From Hyposmocoma kahamanoa (taxonomy: Eukaryota > Arthropoda > Insecta > Lepidoptera > Cosmopterigidae), in the NCBI RefSeq assembly GCF_003589595.1, contig NW_020654422.1, positions 15,954,174 through 16,018,173 on the forward strand: 64,000 nucleotides of DNA, written 5' to 3'. A program made the translations under genes and the position numbers. The notes beneath the pieces are model-generated. The model ran no database searches. It was not told the DNA's origin and saw only the letters and a program-made list of their open reading frames with translations. How positions within the stretch are numbered: the stretch's first letter is position 1; every line of letters begins with the position of its first letter. Below are positions 33,195 to 45,430 of the stretch, one piece after another.

Positions 33195-33640
33195 TCGTTC
33201 GTAGTCAAAGTCAAATAATGGCTGTGGAATAGGTTAAATGTTTACACTTGAAAACATAATTTTTTAAGCTACTGCTCGTTCACTGCGCTGACCTCCATGA
33301 GAAGAACGAGCAAGACACTAGGGTATGCCCTTTGCAAATAAATTTAAATGCTATGGAATACATTTTGAATTATAATTGTGTGGAATCGAGATTCACGTTT
33401 TCTTTCCATACACCTTTATCTAATACATAAGTACTCATAAATTATGTAATATGACTAATCAATTAAAGTACTTTTAATGTAAGTTTTAAACTTAGCAAGC
33501 GATTATCATGATATATGCTCCGGAATCTTATTGTAAAAAGGTATACAGTTCCGCATAAAAGAATCGTTTACCTTAGTTACCCGAAATCGTGGTACTATGA
33601 GTTTCGACTTAGTTTTATGGTTCATATTATGGATATCTTC
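33195..33640. repeat. Family F dispersed repeat, copy 1
   Basis: It shares a long series of words with 53085-53430: TCAAAGTCAAA, ATTTAAATGCTATGG, TGTGTGGAATC, ACACCTTTATCTA, GTAATATGACTA.TCAATTAAA, GTATACAGTTCC, CGAAATCGTGGTA. The TCAAAGTCAAA start suggests the 3' region of a non-LTR element, but no coding frame is left. Confidence 0.6.
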
Positions 33641-34000
33641 TTTCCTAATTAAATTATGTATAGTTTTAGCACATTCTTTAAACGTCTCTCCTGAAATGTT
33701 GTTATATTGCAGATGTGGTCTTATATCACCTAGGGTGCGAGTTGAGTTTAAAAAGTACTTTTTTAGTTATTTTTCTTATTGTTTGATATTGACAAAGTTC
33801 CGAGTGCGGGAGAGTGCAGGTGTCGCAACAGAGCGCATTGCGGCGCTTCACGGAGGCTGGTTGACCTCGTTTCATGGCCAGGAAAACGGCCCCATCCGAC
33901 CCCGCAACGATAGAATACTCCGTTTTAATGGGATTTATCAATAGATGTTTGAATTTGTAAGATATTGATAGAGGGCTGAAGTAGGGAAGAGTCTATTTAG
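33641..34000. other. Unexplained stretch with a short GC-rich part
   Basis: Around 33800-33910 the sequence is richer in GC and open on both strands (33597-33944 plus, 33726-33941 minus). I recognise no domain in either and see no matching splice sites. Confidence 0.3.
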
Positions 34001-34318
34001 ATCAAAGGTTCTGAAAGTTTCTGGCTCACCACCCTTTATTATAAAATAAAAAAAATTCAACGCTCACCACTATACAAAATAATTGAAAACATGTAGGTCA
34101 ATGGAAAACATGTATTTTTTATGTTAACTTAAAACAAAAAATCACAAGGAAAAAAATATATAGCGTGGTTTATTTAGATCATTCAGGTTTTATTTTCTAA
34201 TGAGGTAGCACCCCCTGGACAGCATCAACGCCCCCCAATTGCTTCCGAGACCCCTACCGCCGCCTAGGACTCTTGAGCGCCCTCTGGGGAGCGTTAGCGA
34301 CCACTTTGAGAAACTATT
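34001..34318. mobile_element. Possible hAT-type non-autonomous element
   Basis: The left end AAAGGTTCTGAAAGTTTCTGG and the inverted right end (GAGCGTTAGCGACCACTTTGAGAAAC) resemble the CAGNGGTTCTCAAAC-type termini of hAT elements. The centre carries CCCCCTGGACAGC and GCGCCCTCTGGGG. No transposase is present; the ends match only loosely. Confidence 0.4.
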
Positions 34319-34572
34319 ATTTAAATAATAAATATTCTAGACTCATATAGGTAAGGTCTCTATCTAGGGAATTCTCTGTACGGTGGGTCCGATAAAGTGA
34401 TGAAATGTTCCGGGGGAAAGTTCTGGTTAGTAATTAGGACACTTTTAAAAGAGTGTAAAATTCACCCCTATGGAGCTCGGTGGTTGCTGAGCGACAAACA
34501 CCACGCATTGGTGAGCGTACATACACCGCCACCCGAAAGTATATCGATCACCTTACAATTAGGAAGCAAGTT

Positions 34573-34642
34573 TACATATAGGAAATGAAACTATTTTTCT
34601 GGATTTAAATCGCGTATATTTGTTTTTTCAAACAAACCAACG
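34573..34642. repeat. Family C fragment
   Basis: It runs from TATAGGAAATGAAACTATTT through CTGGATTTAAATCGCGTATA to CAAACAAACCAACG. The rest of the element is missing. Confidence 0.6.
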
Positions 34643-34929
34643 TAGGTTACATCGTTTGCTCACTTAAGAATACGTCACAAATACTAGAGGTGAATAGACT
34701 CATATTCATGTTACAACTTCAACGTAATTAGTAGGATGCATACTCGATGGGAGGGTTAAAACTGTTTTTTATGTTCTACATGCCGATTTTGTACAGTGTA
34801 ACCATTTCTCCATGACCTCCATTGCTACCGGGAAAATGCCTTACACGTCTACTCACCTTTTTTGAATGCTATAGACTGACATTTGAATGTCTTCAGAAAC
34901 ATAAATCATATAATAATAACTTTTTATTA

Positions 34930-35216
34930 AAAAATCGACCTCAGAGATTTGCGGAATTGCATCTATTTGCCAAGTTTTAGTGAAATCGGTTAACGGAAGG
35001 TGGGTGACACCCAATAATTCGGATTCATCCCCTAACTTGTCACCCTTAGAGGTGGACATTTTCTTCAAATTGAGTTAGTCCCACTCAAACTTGAAGAAAA
35101 TATTCCACCTCTATTGGGATACCTCCATGGTTCACAAGTGTTGGAGTAATCGTGTAATATACACACAAAAAATACAGTCGAATTGAAAACCTCCTTTCTT
35201 TGAAGTTGGTTAAAAA
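34930..35216 (+). repeat. Family D repeat, near full length
   Basis: Left terminus ATCGACCTCAGAGATTTGCGG and right terminus CTTTGAAGTTGGTTAAAAA are both present. The centre contains two inverted CACCT/AGGTGG-type blocks. Minus-strand open frames at 34853-35068 and 35085-35315 are repeat-derived. Confidence 0.65.
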
Positions 35217-36451
35217 CGATTCATTCATCGCTCCAAAATAATCTAACACATTTGCAAAACTGAGGAAATTACCGTACCAAAAAACCGAATGCCTTGTGTA
35301 GACATAATCTTGCATGTGTTATACGAGTAACATAAACCATTTTAAGCCACGTTACAGTTGTTGTGGGAATTTAGGTAGGTACACAGAACATCTGCTAAAT
35401 TATGAAAAGCTTAGTAACCAGCAAGCCGTAATTAGGTCGTCTTTTCTTTACAACCGCTCGTTTGCGCCGTGAAAACTCGTTAGCTGTTAAACTAGTCCTT
35501 TGAAAGTGTTTGCAAGTAGTCATTTAATCTACGAAGGTTAGTTAGTTTTATGGATATCATTGTGAAACGTGTCAACAACTGCTTGGAAAACAAAAGTTAT
35601 TTTGAATGCAAGAGGGGTTGTCATTCCTTCATCATGTTCAGTAATATACCTACTAACCATTACATTCTTATTGTTTGTAGAAAGTAACTAAAATTGGTCG
35701 ACACGTTATTATAACATTTGCCCCAATTCTGATATAAAGTCACATAATAAATATTCTTGCAAAATAATAAAGACGTCCTGTCTTATTTCTGCAAATGAAA
35801 AGGAATTCATCTCGAAGGTTCAAGGGCACACCAATTCCTTTCTTTTCTAGCGGACGAGTATTGGCGTCATGTAATTGCGACGGTCTTATTTGTAATCCCT
35901 TCAATCCTCGTGTCTCGCTGCTTTGCGTTAGGGATTACTTTTGACAAAGTTGTATTACATTTCATTTCTACCTATCTACCTTGTAACTTCGGCGTAATGG
36001 GATAAATTAATATTTTCATATTGTATTTTATAAATTTATTGTAATATATAGATTTGTTAAGTAAATTATCTTGGACCACTATAGTCAGACTTAGTTTGTC
36101 ATTTGTTTTTAAAATTCACTTTTAAAATGTTTAAATGTAAAATGTTCGTGGTGATATATAAAGAAAAATATTTTTTCTCAAGTGAAATTGACCTACGAAT
36201 GAGTCGAAATTTTAATTGAAGTAAAATTTGGTTACCTACGAAATAAAGATATATGTTTTCATTGGTAATAGAATAATGCCAATTTCACATAAATATATAT
36301 TAAAATTAGTCGCGGATTTCAAATTAGGTACCTACAAGGTAAACAGACAGAGGGTCGCAGAGCGTAGGGTGGATGGTACCGTTAGCGACAGGTCGTCTTT
36401 ACCCTAACAGACCGCGACATTACCGATATTACCCTATTGGCACGCAGTACC

Positions 36452-36585
36452 CTGTTTGTTCGATAGCCTACTCCAATACAGTATTTCATTTGAACGGTCA
36501 TCAATAAAATTGTTTCTGTCACCCGCTGGTGTACCATGTACTTAAATAATTGATGCGCAAGTTACAGCTTTTAGTATTTTTCAAC
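36452..36585 (+). repeat. Direct repeat, copy 1 of a 459-bp-spaced pair
   Basis: It shares CTGTTTGTTCGATAGCCTAC, TATTTCATTTGAACGGTCAT, TTAAATAATTGATG and TACAGCTTT with 36909-37050 in the same order and orientation. Confidence 0.75.
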
Positions 36586-36908
36586 GTATTAGAGTATTAT
36601 TACCAACTTATTTAGAAAGAAAATGACCAATTTTAAGAAATTAAGAAAATAAATTTATACCGTAAAACGACTTTAAAAATCATTGTGCATTGTGGTGGTT
36701 AATTTGGAATTAACTTATTGACGCTCGAATAGCACAGATTCTCTACATGAGTCTTTTTAATATTGTGTGAAATCTCATTCCGAAATCGGTATTAAACGCT
36801 GCATTTTGTGTTGAATCTGTATCAGCAAAGACAATACGCCATCACGGAAAAACAAGACAAATTAGAAATAGGACAAATTAAACAATAACAAAAAGACAAA
36901 TAAAAAAT

Positions 36909-37050
36909 CTGTTTGTTCGATAGCCTACTCCAATGTAGTATTTCATTTGAACGGTCATCAATTATTTCTGACACCCTGCTGCGTCACTATCTCGGGGTAC
37001 CAGATATTTAAATAATTGATGGGCAAATTACAGCTTTCAGCACTTTCAAC
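36909..37050 (+). repeat. Direct repeat, copy 2 of the pair
   Basis: It is slightly longer than copy 1 because of an extra segment near CGTCACTATCTCGGGG. The pair looks like a local duplication or two remnants of one element. Confidence 0.75.
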
Positions 37051-37266
37051 TTAATTAGATACATTAGTATTATTCTATTTACAATAGTCGCACCATTGGT
37101 GTAATAAGACCACATCTGCAAAATATCAATTTTTCAGGTGACAGGTTAAAGATTGTACTAACAAAATTAGTCGATCACTTCTACAATGTCACATAATACG
37201 ACTTTCAGGTGATAAAATAACCATTAATGTATGATTATATGTGGCTTTATTAAACAAAAGGTACGA

Positions 37267-37425
37267 TTTTTTTATGATACAAGTGACGGAACGCACAAGT
37301 CGTGGACCTGGTGACATGCTACCCGCCTGTCTACAACAGTAGCAGTGCTACTTAGAGCTTTAAAAAGTAAAGATCTGAGACAAGTTGAAAAGTCACATGT
37401 ACCTGTAATTTCACCAGCAGCTCGA
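37267..37425 (-). repeat. Family A fragment (3' half)
   Basis: The copy starts at a T run, contains ACAAGTCGTGGACCTGGTG and AAGTTGAAAAGTCACATG, and breaks off after TTTCACCAGCAGC. The element's 5' half is missing. Confidence 0.68.
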
Positions 37426-38872
37426 TAACACTTGTCGAACGATTTGCTTAGATAACGACAACAACTGGACGATACACCTAGTCCTTAGATGACCTTAGTA
37501 TGAAACCGCCTCCTTTCGATTGTGTCATTAGATATCAGAAAGCGTATAGAATCAAAATACTCGTGTACTATAGCGTGTAGAACATAAAATATTCCATGGA
37601 ATTTGGTTAGTAGCACAATTTTATTAGCTGTTTCCTGGGTAATTTTACTCCACGTCGAATATAATTCAGAATCCGTATCGATCATGATATCATTGGGCTT
37701 TCCTGGGAGTGCAATACGTCACAACATATACTAATTTCTATTTATAAGCGCTATATTTGAACTGAATCGTAAATAATGTATATGTACTTTTCTTCTATTT
37801 CACCGTTTGAAATGCGGGAATACCCAGTAAAGATTTCAACAGCAAAAAGAAAAAGCGTAATTTCGCCTTTTTTGACACTTGTTTCTGTGTTTTTTAGATG
37901 TATAGTATTATATCAAATACATACAGGGATATTTCGGTGCGGTACAATCATAACACCGTATTTCATTGGACAGAAGAAACTTATTGTACCTTATGTACTA
38001 TATGTATTGCCTTCTAAACATTTTATTCCATATTGCCTAGGTGAACTCATTCTTACGTCACGTATTGAGAAGTGTTGAACTACGAGATCCCTTTTAACAT
38101 CAAACATTTGATACTAAGGTGGGTCGGACGACACGTCGTTACAATGGGTAGACAAACACAAACGTGCGATAGTGTTATCTGTATTTGCGCAGGATTAGCC
38201 GCGGCGTTGGAGGCCGCGTGCCCAATGTCAAGTTCACAGTCACACTTACCTATTCCCAATAACCTTACACTGACCTGAATCACTATTTCTACAATTATGA
38301 CAACAGAACAGAAATACTCGTAATTAGTTTATATAATTTGAATATTATACAATACGTAGAATGTAGAGCTTTCGTACCAATCGTTTTTATCTGTGAACTT
38401 GTATTTCGTACGCTATGTTTAGCGTCCTACTAACCTTCTACGTTGCAGTGAAATTGTAGGTATTATAATACCTAGTTAGTATTGCAATAGGTAAACAGTA
38501 ATAAAGCTTGTTTAGCTTCCCCGTTATTCATAGCTAGAGAATTATTAAACATCGCATACCGCACCTGTTCGCTGGCTCTTTTATTGTTACCAAGAGCTTT
38601 TATATTTCATTTCTTTTTTTTATTGTTACGATAGCAGAGTTTATAGTGTAACTAGTGCCCGGACTTTGTAGCTATATTATTTCTTTGATTTATTTTACAA
38701 TCAAATAAAATGTTGCCTATTTTAGAATAGTGACTATGTATATAAATATGTTATTCATCCAACTGTAAAATAAATTTTAAAATCTGTTTAGCCGATTCTG
38801 ATCTTATCTGGTGTTAATATTTCTAATTGTAGGTACTTCCTTCGGAAGAAAAAAAAATGAGTGGTAAATTCC

Positions 38873-38977
38873 ATTCAACCGTGACCATGGGACCTGTAAA
38901 GGGCCCGAAACGTCGGTTTGTTTGAAAAAACAAATATACGCGATTTAAATCCGGAAAAATAGTTTCATTTCCTATAA
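38873..38977. repeat. Family C repeat, well preserved
   Basis: It reads ACCGTGACCATGGGACCTG, GGGCCCGAAACGTCGG, CAAATATACGCGATTTAAAT, CCGGAAAAATAGTTTCATTT. It is the cleanest view of the central part of the family. Confidence 0.68.
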
Positions 38978-39549
38978 ATAATAAACAAATTAAAATTGAA
39001 TTTTTTAGTGTTTCGTACGAACTTTACTTCGCAAAAGGTTTTTTATTAGCTACTTTATCGACCAATCTCACGCATAGCAATATTATGATGTATATAAGTA
39101 TAAAGTTATTGTAAATAATTCTAAGCCGCCGGATGTTGTCCGTGGCGGCAAAGGGTACGCGAAGGACATTGATATCAGAATTACAAACGGGGATTTAGAA
39201 TACTACTTATACATTATTATTTAATAATAATCTCATAATGTTGCCATCGCTTAGGAATTTAAAATTAAATATAATTTTTTTATGTATAGTTTTGAGTTTT
39301 TTTCAAATTTATTATTTTGTATTTTTGGATTAACTATGAACCCGTAAGTTCTGTCTCTACTAAGTACATGTTCACCACAAAACGCTATAAAATTATGTGA
39401 AATGTTAATTGAATAATGATATTCATTTAAATAATGTAATTCTTTATATAAAAATAAAAGTGCATCGGAAAAATGTAATGAGTAGGCTAGGCCTTAATAA
39501 ATAAACACTTATTGACAGTAAGTTCTAAAATTTGTAATTTTAAAACTGT

Positions 39550-39725
39550 GGCATGCCAACCACCACCAACAAGTACAGTTCGTGGTGCAAGCACGATATG
39601 GCACGGGCACGAGCCGGGGGCGGCGTGCAGTCGCGCGTGTCGCCCACCTGTCAGGCCCGGCCGTGTGGCCAGCCATACCCACACGGCCATACCGGCCACC
39701 TTCCCACCCTCTTGGCGCCTTATTA
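39550..39725. promoter_or_regulatory. GC-rich island inside NELL intron 1
   Basis: About 175 bases are far richer in G and C than their surroundings, with many CpG. They include an exact inverted repeat GGCCGTGTGG (39659-39668) / CCACACGGCC (39679-39688). Open frames exist on both strands, which suggests composition rather than coding. It could be an intronic promoter, an enhancer or a foreign repeat. Confidence 0.3.
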
Positions 39726-41142
39726 ACGGTCCCCGTATTCCACAATTCGGCATGCATAATGCGCCAAATTACCCTAAGTGATTTTCCACTCCATTTTTAA
39801 ATTCAAATTCGGAGATTTAGATTCCTTGCCTACTACTTTACAGCTGAAAGATGAGATCATAATGTAACGTTAAAAACTTCACTTCGGCAACGGCAAACTT
39901 TTTTGTTTATTTGTACGTATTTATTTATACATGCCTACATACCAAAGTATTTTTTCAATATTTTAACTTTTTATTATTTTAACTTTCCTCTAGTCCTTAG
40001 CAAGGTACAGGCACTTGAAAATAAACAATATTGTCATAAGTACATATCTACTATCATTCAATCATCAAGATTCTTTATCTTTACTACAGTTATATAAAAG
40101 AAGGAATCCATAAGCTTGTAATCAAGATAAACGTCTCTAGTTTGTAAAATATCTGTATGTCAATATTATTGTTACAAGTCACCTCGCCACCTCGTTATTT
40201 ACATTTCGATGACATAAAAAGTCACTTCTTACTTATTTTCGTCATCATAGGTGGTACGACAGTGGTCCGTTCAATAGGTGTAGAGTTTCAATCAGCATAC
40301 TCAGCATTAATGTAGTGATCACACCATTGTTTACGTAGTAATTAAAATACCTACTCGTATGATTTGTTACAATTATTATTTATTCAGTTTAGAAATAATT
40401 TACATCTCAGAATCTTTGCGCTATGAATATGGTCTGCATTTGAATTTTCTGTCTGTAAAATTAAGCATCGTTAGTACGCAAGTACTGTTGCAACAGGCAC
40501 CAAAACCACCCTATAGCATTCGGTACTTTATTTTAATTGGTGGACACATTTAATTACAATACTATGATATTATGTCCTGCAATACTATAGTAAAATCGGC
40601 AGCATATGTAGATCGATTGTATACTTAATCAATTCCGAAACACAGATTCATGTTTATTTTCGAACACATTATAGAAATATTTTTGCATCGCGTGAGTAAT
40701 GTTTAACACGTGTGATATGACACTTTACTTACTTAATCAAATGTCAAGGCTACCTACTATAACAAAATATTCCGAAATTGTGTCGTTGCATGTTGCTAAG
40801 TTTTTATTCAATGCACCACTAAAAATTATGACGCTAAAAGAAGATGAAAAATGCAAATATGAGAGTGATTCTGTAACTGTGTTCGGATTAATTTGCCTTA
40901 ATTTTTAGATAGCAAGTAAAACATTTATTGGATTAGTTTATTAAAATGTTCTGGTATATGGCAAGTTGATTAAAGATGTCGTACGTTAAAAAAATGAAGA
41001 CATTCGATTCGCATTACTCAAACGACAAATTGTTGAGGGTCAAAAGAACTTACCCTAATGTATTAGAATGATGGAAAGAAAAAATGAAGTAACCCGACAC
41101 GGGCGGTAGGCACGCGCAAGCATATGTCACGGGAGCCCTTTC

Positions 41143-41358
41143 TTACCGCGACATGCCAGCTACAGCCATTAGCTTTCGTTTTGCTTTTCTTTCATTTATT
41201 TCTCTTTTGTTAAGTTCCTTTTCACTGGGGTAATTTCGGTTTGTTTTGGGCACGATAAATCGCACCACATGCTCAGCGAAACGAATACATTTCAATTTGT
41301 AACGTTTACTGTAATTTTTCATTTCAGTTACAGATTTATCGATGTATATGTTAGTCAC
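41143..41358 (-). other. Basic 71-codon open frame of unknown nature
   Basis: The frame has a charged C-terminal half (KELNKREINERKAKRKLMAV) and VVRFIVPKTNRNYPSE before it. It ends GGCATGTCGCGGTAAGAAA; the last five bases before the AAA fit a splice donor (CGCG|gtaaga), so it might be an exon read through. I recognise no family. It may be a repeat-borne frame, an exon of a nested minus-strand gene, or chance. Confidence 0.25.
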
Positions 41359-42466
41359 TCTAATAGCAGTCGTTTCGTTTAAAACCCTTACATGCTTAAT
41401 TTAACAATAGTAAATGTAATGTTTGTTGTAACTACACACCGTTTAGTAAATATTTTTTAAATTACTACGTAATATTTATGTGTTCACCCTTCTCTAATTA
41501 GTGCTTCGTATTTGTTGTCTTATTGGAACATATGGCCAATGCGTACCGGTAGGTTTCACCCACGAGCCATCTCAGGTTTCCACAGGACTTCAATTAATTG
41601 TTACTAACCCTATATCGAAGGCTCGATCGTGTGTGTAATCGGTACCTCTTCACAGAGCATCGGGTTTCAATTGCTACTAATCGGAATACATATTTGCTTA
41701 TGTAGATTCGCTATATCAAAAATTACATTGTTACAATGACGAATAGAGATTGATGTCTTCTGTTTTCTTAATTATTTACTAAGTATAATATTATTTATTC
41801 GAAATTTAATAAAAACTTACATCAATCATCTAAACATTTGTTTTGATTAAGCTAATTTCGTTTTGAAGACGACTTTAAACGCTTATTCATGTTCGTAAAC
41901 GATAAAACTTCTAATTCAATTATGGTGCGAAATAATTTCGTCGGTTTATGGTAGGGTGTTTTGTAACTTGTTTAATTAATTACGGATCCAAGGAAGACAG
42001 AGTTGTTCCGGCTGGTTAACCTTTCACTTGGCTAATGTTGGAGGAAAACCGCCGCAAATTGCCCGTCTTTCAGCCTTTTGTGATTAATCGCGCTCATTAC
42101 CGTAGCCGATGCAGCTTTTAATGGCTGCGGTAGCTGTTGTAAAGGGCAATTAAGAGCCTAAGTTGAACGTTTACGGCAACCATCGAATCTGTAGGCCTTT
42201 GCCCATTTTGTTTATTCATCTAGAAAAAAATACGTCCAAGAGAAAAGTAGCAAAAGGGGTCCACCTTTCATTTAATGGTACATTTTTAAAACACGCCTTT
42301 AATATACAACGATAATAATAGAATACAAAATCGTTTTTCCGTAATAAATTACATCACGCTGTACTCGTGTTAGCTCCTCTTGACTATAAATAAATTAGAA
42401 TGAATCCCCAGTCACAAAAAAGTTTAGAACATACAAAGATTGAACAAACACAAAGAAAAATTCTTT

Positions 42467-42550
42467 CGATCCGACTGGACTCGAACCAGCGTTTGTAGCC
42501 TCAACGTGGCTACCACTCTTACCAATGCATCTAAGAATCCCATCGGATCG
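42467..42550 (-). other. tRNA-like sequence or tRNA-derived repeat
   Basis: The minus strand has a perfect B box (GGTTCGAGTCC, 42477-42487) and an A-box-like TAGATGCATTGGTAAGAG. It also has a five-pair anticodon-like arm (TAGCC/GGCTA, loop ACGTTGA), and 10-bp inverted ends (42465-42474 and 42543-42552). The spacing between the 5' end and the anticodon arm is about 12 bases too long and position 33 would be C, so it is not a canonical tRNA gene. A tRNA-derived SINE head or tRNA pseudogene is more likely. Confidence 0.5.
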
Positions 42551-42565
42551 AAGGGTTTCTTTATA

Positions 42566-42826
42566 TTTCCAAATGATGGGACGAACAAGTGCGCCTGAGC
42601 GATATTCCCGTTCACAGAGTTTTAAATCGCAAAGATTTGAAGTGCTTGCCACTGCACGCGTCACCCGAAAGCATAAGTTGAAAAGTCTTATGTGCCTGTA
42701 ATTTCATCAGCATTTTATCCTTCCAAACCGAAACGCAGTAATACTCACATTACTGCTTGACAGCAGAAGTAGGTGAGGTGACTTCCTGGACGAACATTTT
42801 CACACGGAGCTCTACTGCTGCTAAAT
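42566..42826 (-). repeat. Family A element, near full length
   Basis: It starts at GATGGGACGAACAAGTGCG with no visible T run and ends GGAGCTCTACTGCTG. It lies only 15 bases from the tRNA-like sequence. Its hairpin arms near 42616-42655 are diverged. Confidence 0.72.
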
Positions 42827-44143
42827 AAACTAGTAACAACAAATTAGTGGAGTGTTTTCACAAAAAATAGATGATCATCATGGTAGTAAAACATAAAAAT
42901 ATAATCAATAAAAATATTGCAAAGTCAAATGTTTTAAGTTCGTAAGTACCTTCAATAATTGAATGCAACAGATATGATCTGATCACTGAAAAAAAAACAT
43001 GATTCATATATTACGACTTTTCTTTTTAGAACAGTGGGCGCCGTGCGAAGTGCTGTAAAAATGGCTATTTTAATAAATTATAACAATAAACACCCACATA
43101 AACAGTTCGTTACTGCTCATTTACAAAACTCGTATTAAAATTTTTAATACTCTTAAAACGCTATCGTTCCATCAGACTCGCCTATCGTAATTTCCACAAC
43201 CGTTTTCTGAGCAATAAATCGTTTTTAGCGCAACAAAGTACGAAACACATTTACGTCTTTCCACGGCTCGTAAACTCGTAGATTCTGGACATTAAGCATA
43301 TGGAATAAGGATTGCATCGCTGTTAAATAACAAGAAGGCTGCACTGGTTAGGTCATAAAGTTTTATCTAGGATATTATCTGCCAGGACAGAATTCAAATT
43401 TTTTTTAAATTATAATCGGTAAACAGACAAGCGGTACACGTGATAGTCTCGAATCTCCGTAAAAGTGATATACATAATATAATTATGTTGGTGTTGTTTA
43501 ACATTATGGATGTGTTTACGAGCACATATTTATACATATATCAACGTCCCATGTCGGTAATAAAATGTTGTTACCGTTTTGACGAGTCGAGTTACAGTTT
43601 AGTTATAGATACTATTAACTAAACTGTTCTCATCTAGAAGCATTTACTATTATTGGTTTTATTTCGATTTTTAATGCATATTATGGATATAATCTGTAAA
43701 CCCAGAGCCAGATTCGTGGTACCGGTACGAATCTAAAGCTGGCCTGCAATTTGGTTTTGATTGCCTCTTCTGATCGGAAACTGCGTCTTTTCCGAGTCGA
43801 GGCGCATAATTGCGATTCACAACTGGCCGATTGGAAAGTTTTGACATCTCTAATCGGAACAATAGTTGACTTAACTCACAAATTAGAAAGATATAGTAGG
43901 AATCAGGTCCATCTTCTCGCTCAGAAACCCATCATTATTCGAGACTACCCGATCGGATAGATTCCGATTAAATCAAAATCAGGATTCTGGACTGGACAAT
44001 CCTAGATTCGTGTCTGTATACCACAAAGTTTGCCATTGGAGTCGGTAGAGCATGTTTACGACCTTTTTGTTTATAGGCTTCTAGTGTAAGCGTTTACTAC
44101 AAACCCAATTACAGTTAAGTTCGGACTTCTCAGTCATCATAAG

Positions 44144-44233
44144 CGTTTGTGGTTGTCTATATATATATATGTCACAGGATTTCCCTAGTGCGGGGCTACG
44201 TAGGGTGTGTGCGTTATTATTATTATTTAAAAC
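44144..44233 (+). mobile_element. Family B SINE, 3' fragment
   Basis: It begins at GTTTGTGGTTGTCTATATATA and ends GTGTGCGTTATTATTATT, lacking the tRNA-like head. The TA run replaces the usual GTGTG stretch. Confidence 0.7.
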
Positions 44234-44403
44234 ATCGGAGAAATTTCGTTAAAAATAGTAAAAAAAAAGATAGAATTTTCCCCACCAATGGGGAAATAAA
44301 TAGTACAATATTTGCCGTTACGCAAACCCAATTCAGCACTGGGACATAGTAATAATGGCTTGATACAGTACATCTATATTATTACATTTCGTCTTCTTAT
44401 TAT

Positions 44404-44620
44404 TATTTTTTAATTTATGATACCAAGTGAAGGGACGACCTTGTCGTGCGCCTGATGGTAAGTGACACGCAGTTGCAGTGCCACTCAGATCTTTAAACCA
44501 CAAAGATCTGAGGGGCACTGCCACTGCCCCGTCACCCTGGGACATCAGTTGACAAGTATCATGTGACTGTAATTTCACCAGCAAGACCGGAACCCAATAA
44601 TACTCACATTGCTGCATTTC
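44404..44620 (-). repeat. Family A element with best-preserved hairpin
   Basis: The arms 44475-44494 and 44502-44521 are inverted repeats of 20 bases with one mismatched position and a 7-base loop. This is the clearest view of the internal hairpin of the family. The 5' end of the element is truncated after ACATTGCTGC. Confidence 0.75.
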
Positions 44621-45370
44621 TGTCGATTAAAAATGCAGCTACACCATTAAAATTTCAAATGTTTATAGCCTTCCACCCAACAGCTTACTGATTTCCTGTT
44701 GATGGAATGAGTTTTTACAAAGTATGACTGTCCAAAATACATTCTAGTCATAAAAATGATTGATTGGTTGAGTAGTCTTCAAGTTGTGTATAAAGGTAGT
44801 TATAAGGTAGTCTTCGTGCACTGAAAAGATGTTTATTATATTACAAATTCAAATATAAAAAAATTACGTCATAAAAATGAGAAAATAGAGGGGAAAAAAT
44901 GGAAAACTTACCACAATGCAATTTTTATGTAGGTTGTCTAGCTGAGAGGGGTGGAAACGGGTAGCTTCATTGTGTAGCTATTTATAAGGTAATCTGGGGC
45001 GCCATAGATCAGTTTGATATTGCGAAACTGTGATAAAGTGCGTTTCTCAGTAAGGTATGTTAAGGTATGTTAAGTTATGCTATCATTGTATTTTTTTAAT
45101 ACGTGATGATTTTTGATAAGAGATGGTAAAACTAGATAAACAGCACTTGTAATATTGCAATAAAAATATGACCAACCTTTTATTTAGCAATATGTATCGA
45201 TTTAATTTAAACAAGATAACTGTGACTTAGTCGTGAATTAAGACAGGTATCGATTAAATAAACATCTAGATTAATTCCTCTTTGTTAAATCACAGTAAAA
45301 ACAGTTTTTACTGTATTGGACTACTGTCGTGTATAGTCTGCGAATCGTAACAGTAACAGAGAGCCTGGAA

Positions 45371-45430
45371 GCAGACGCAGCGGCGCGGCGTCGGCGCGAC
45401 AACTCGGCGGCGGCGGCGCCTTGCCTCGCC
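45371..45430. promoter_or_regulatory. Short CpG-dense segment in NELL intron 1
   Basis: About 60 bases are mostly G and C with runs of CGGCGG and CGGCGCGGCGTCGG, set in AT-rich intron. Codon-like GCN repeats give an alanine/arginine run in one frame, but no exon borders are supported. It might be a promoter or enhancer core, or a repeat expansion. Confidence 0.25.

Noticed and set aside
34853..35315. Two minus-strand frames of 71 and 76 codons
   Set aside because: They lie in a family D repeat and recur in other copies, as does 7967-8161.
39487..39800. Four overlapping open frames of 72-89 codons
   Set aside because: Open on both strands in a GC-rich patch, with no domain or splice context.
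44159..44172. TA dinucleotide run
   Set aside because: An ordinary short microsatellite inside a SINE fragment.
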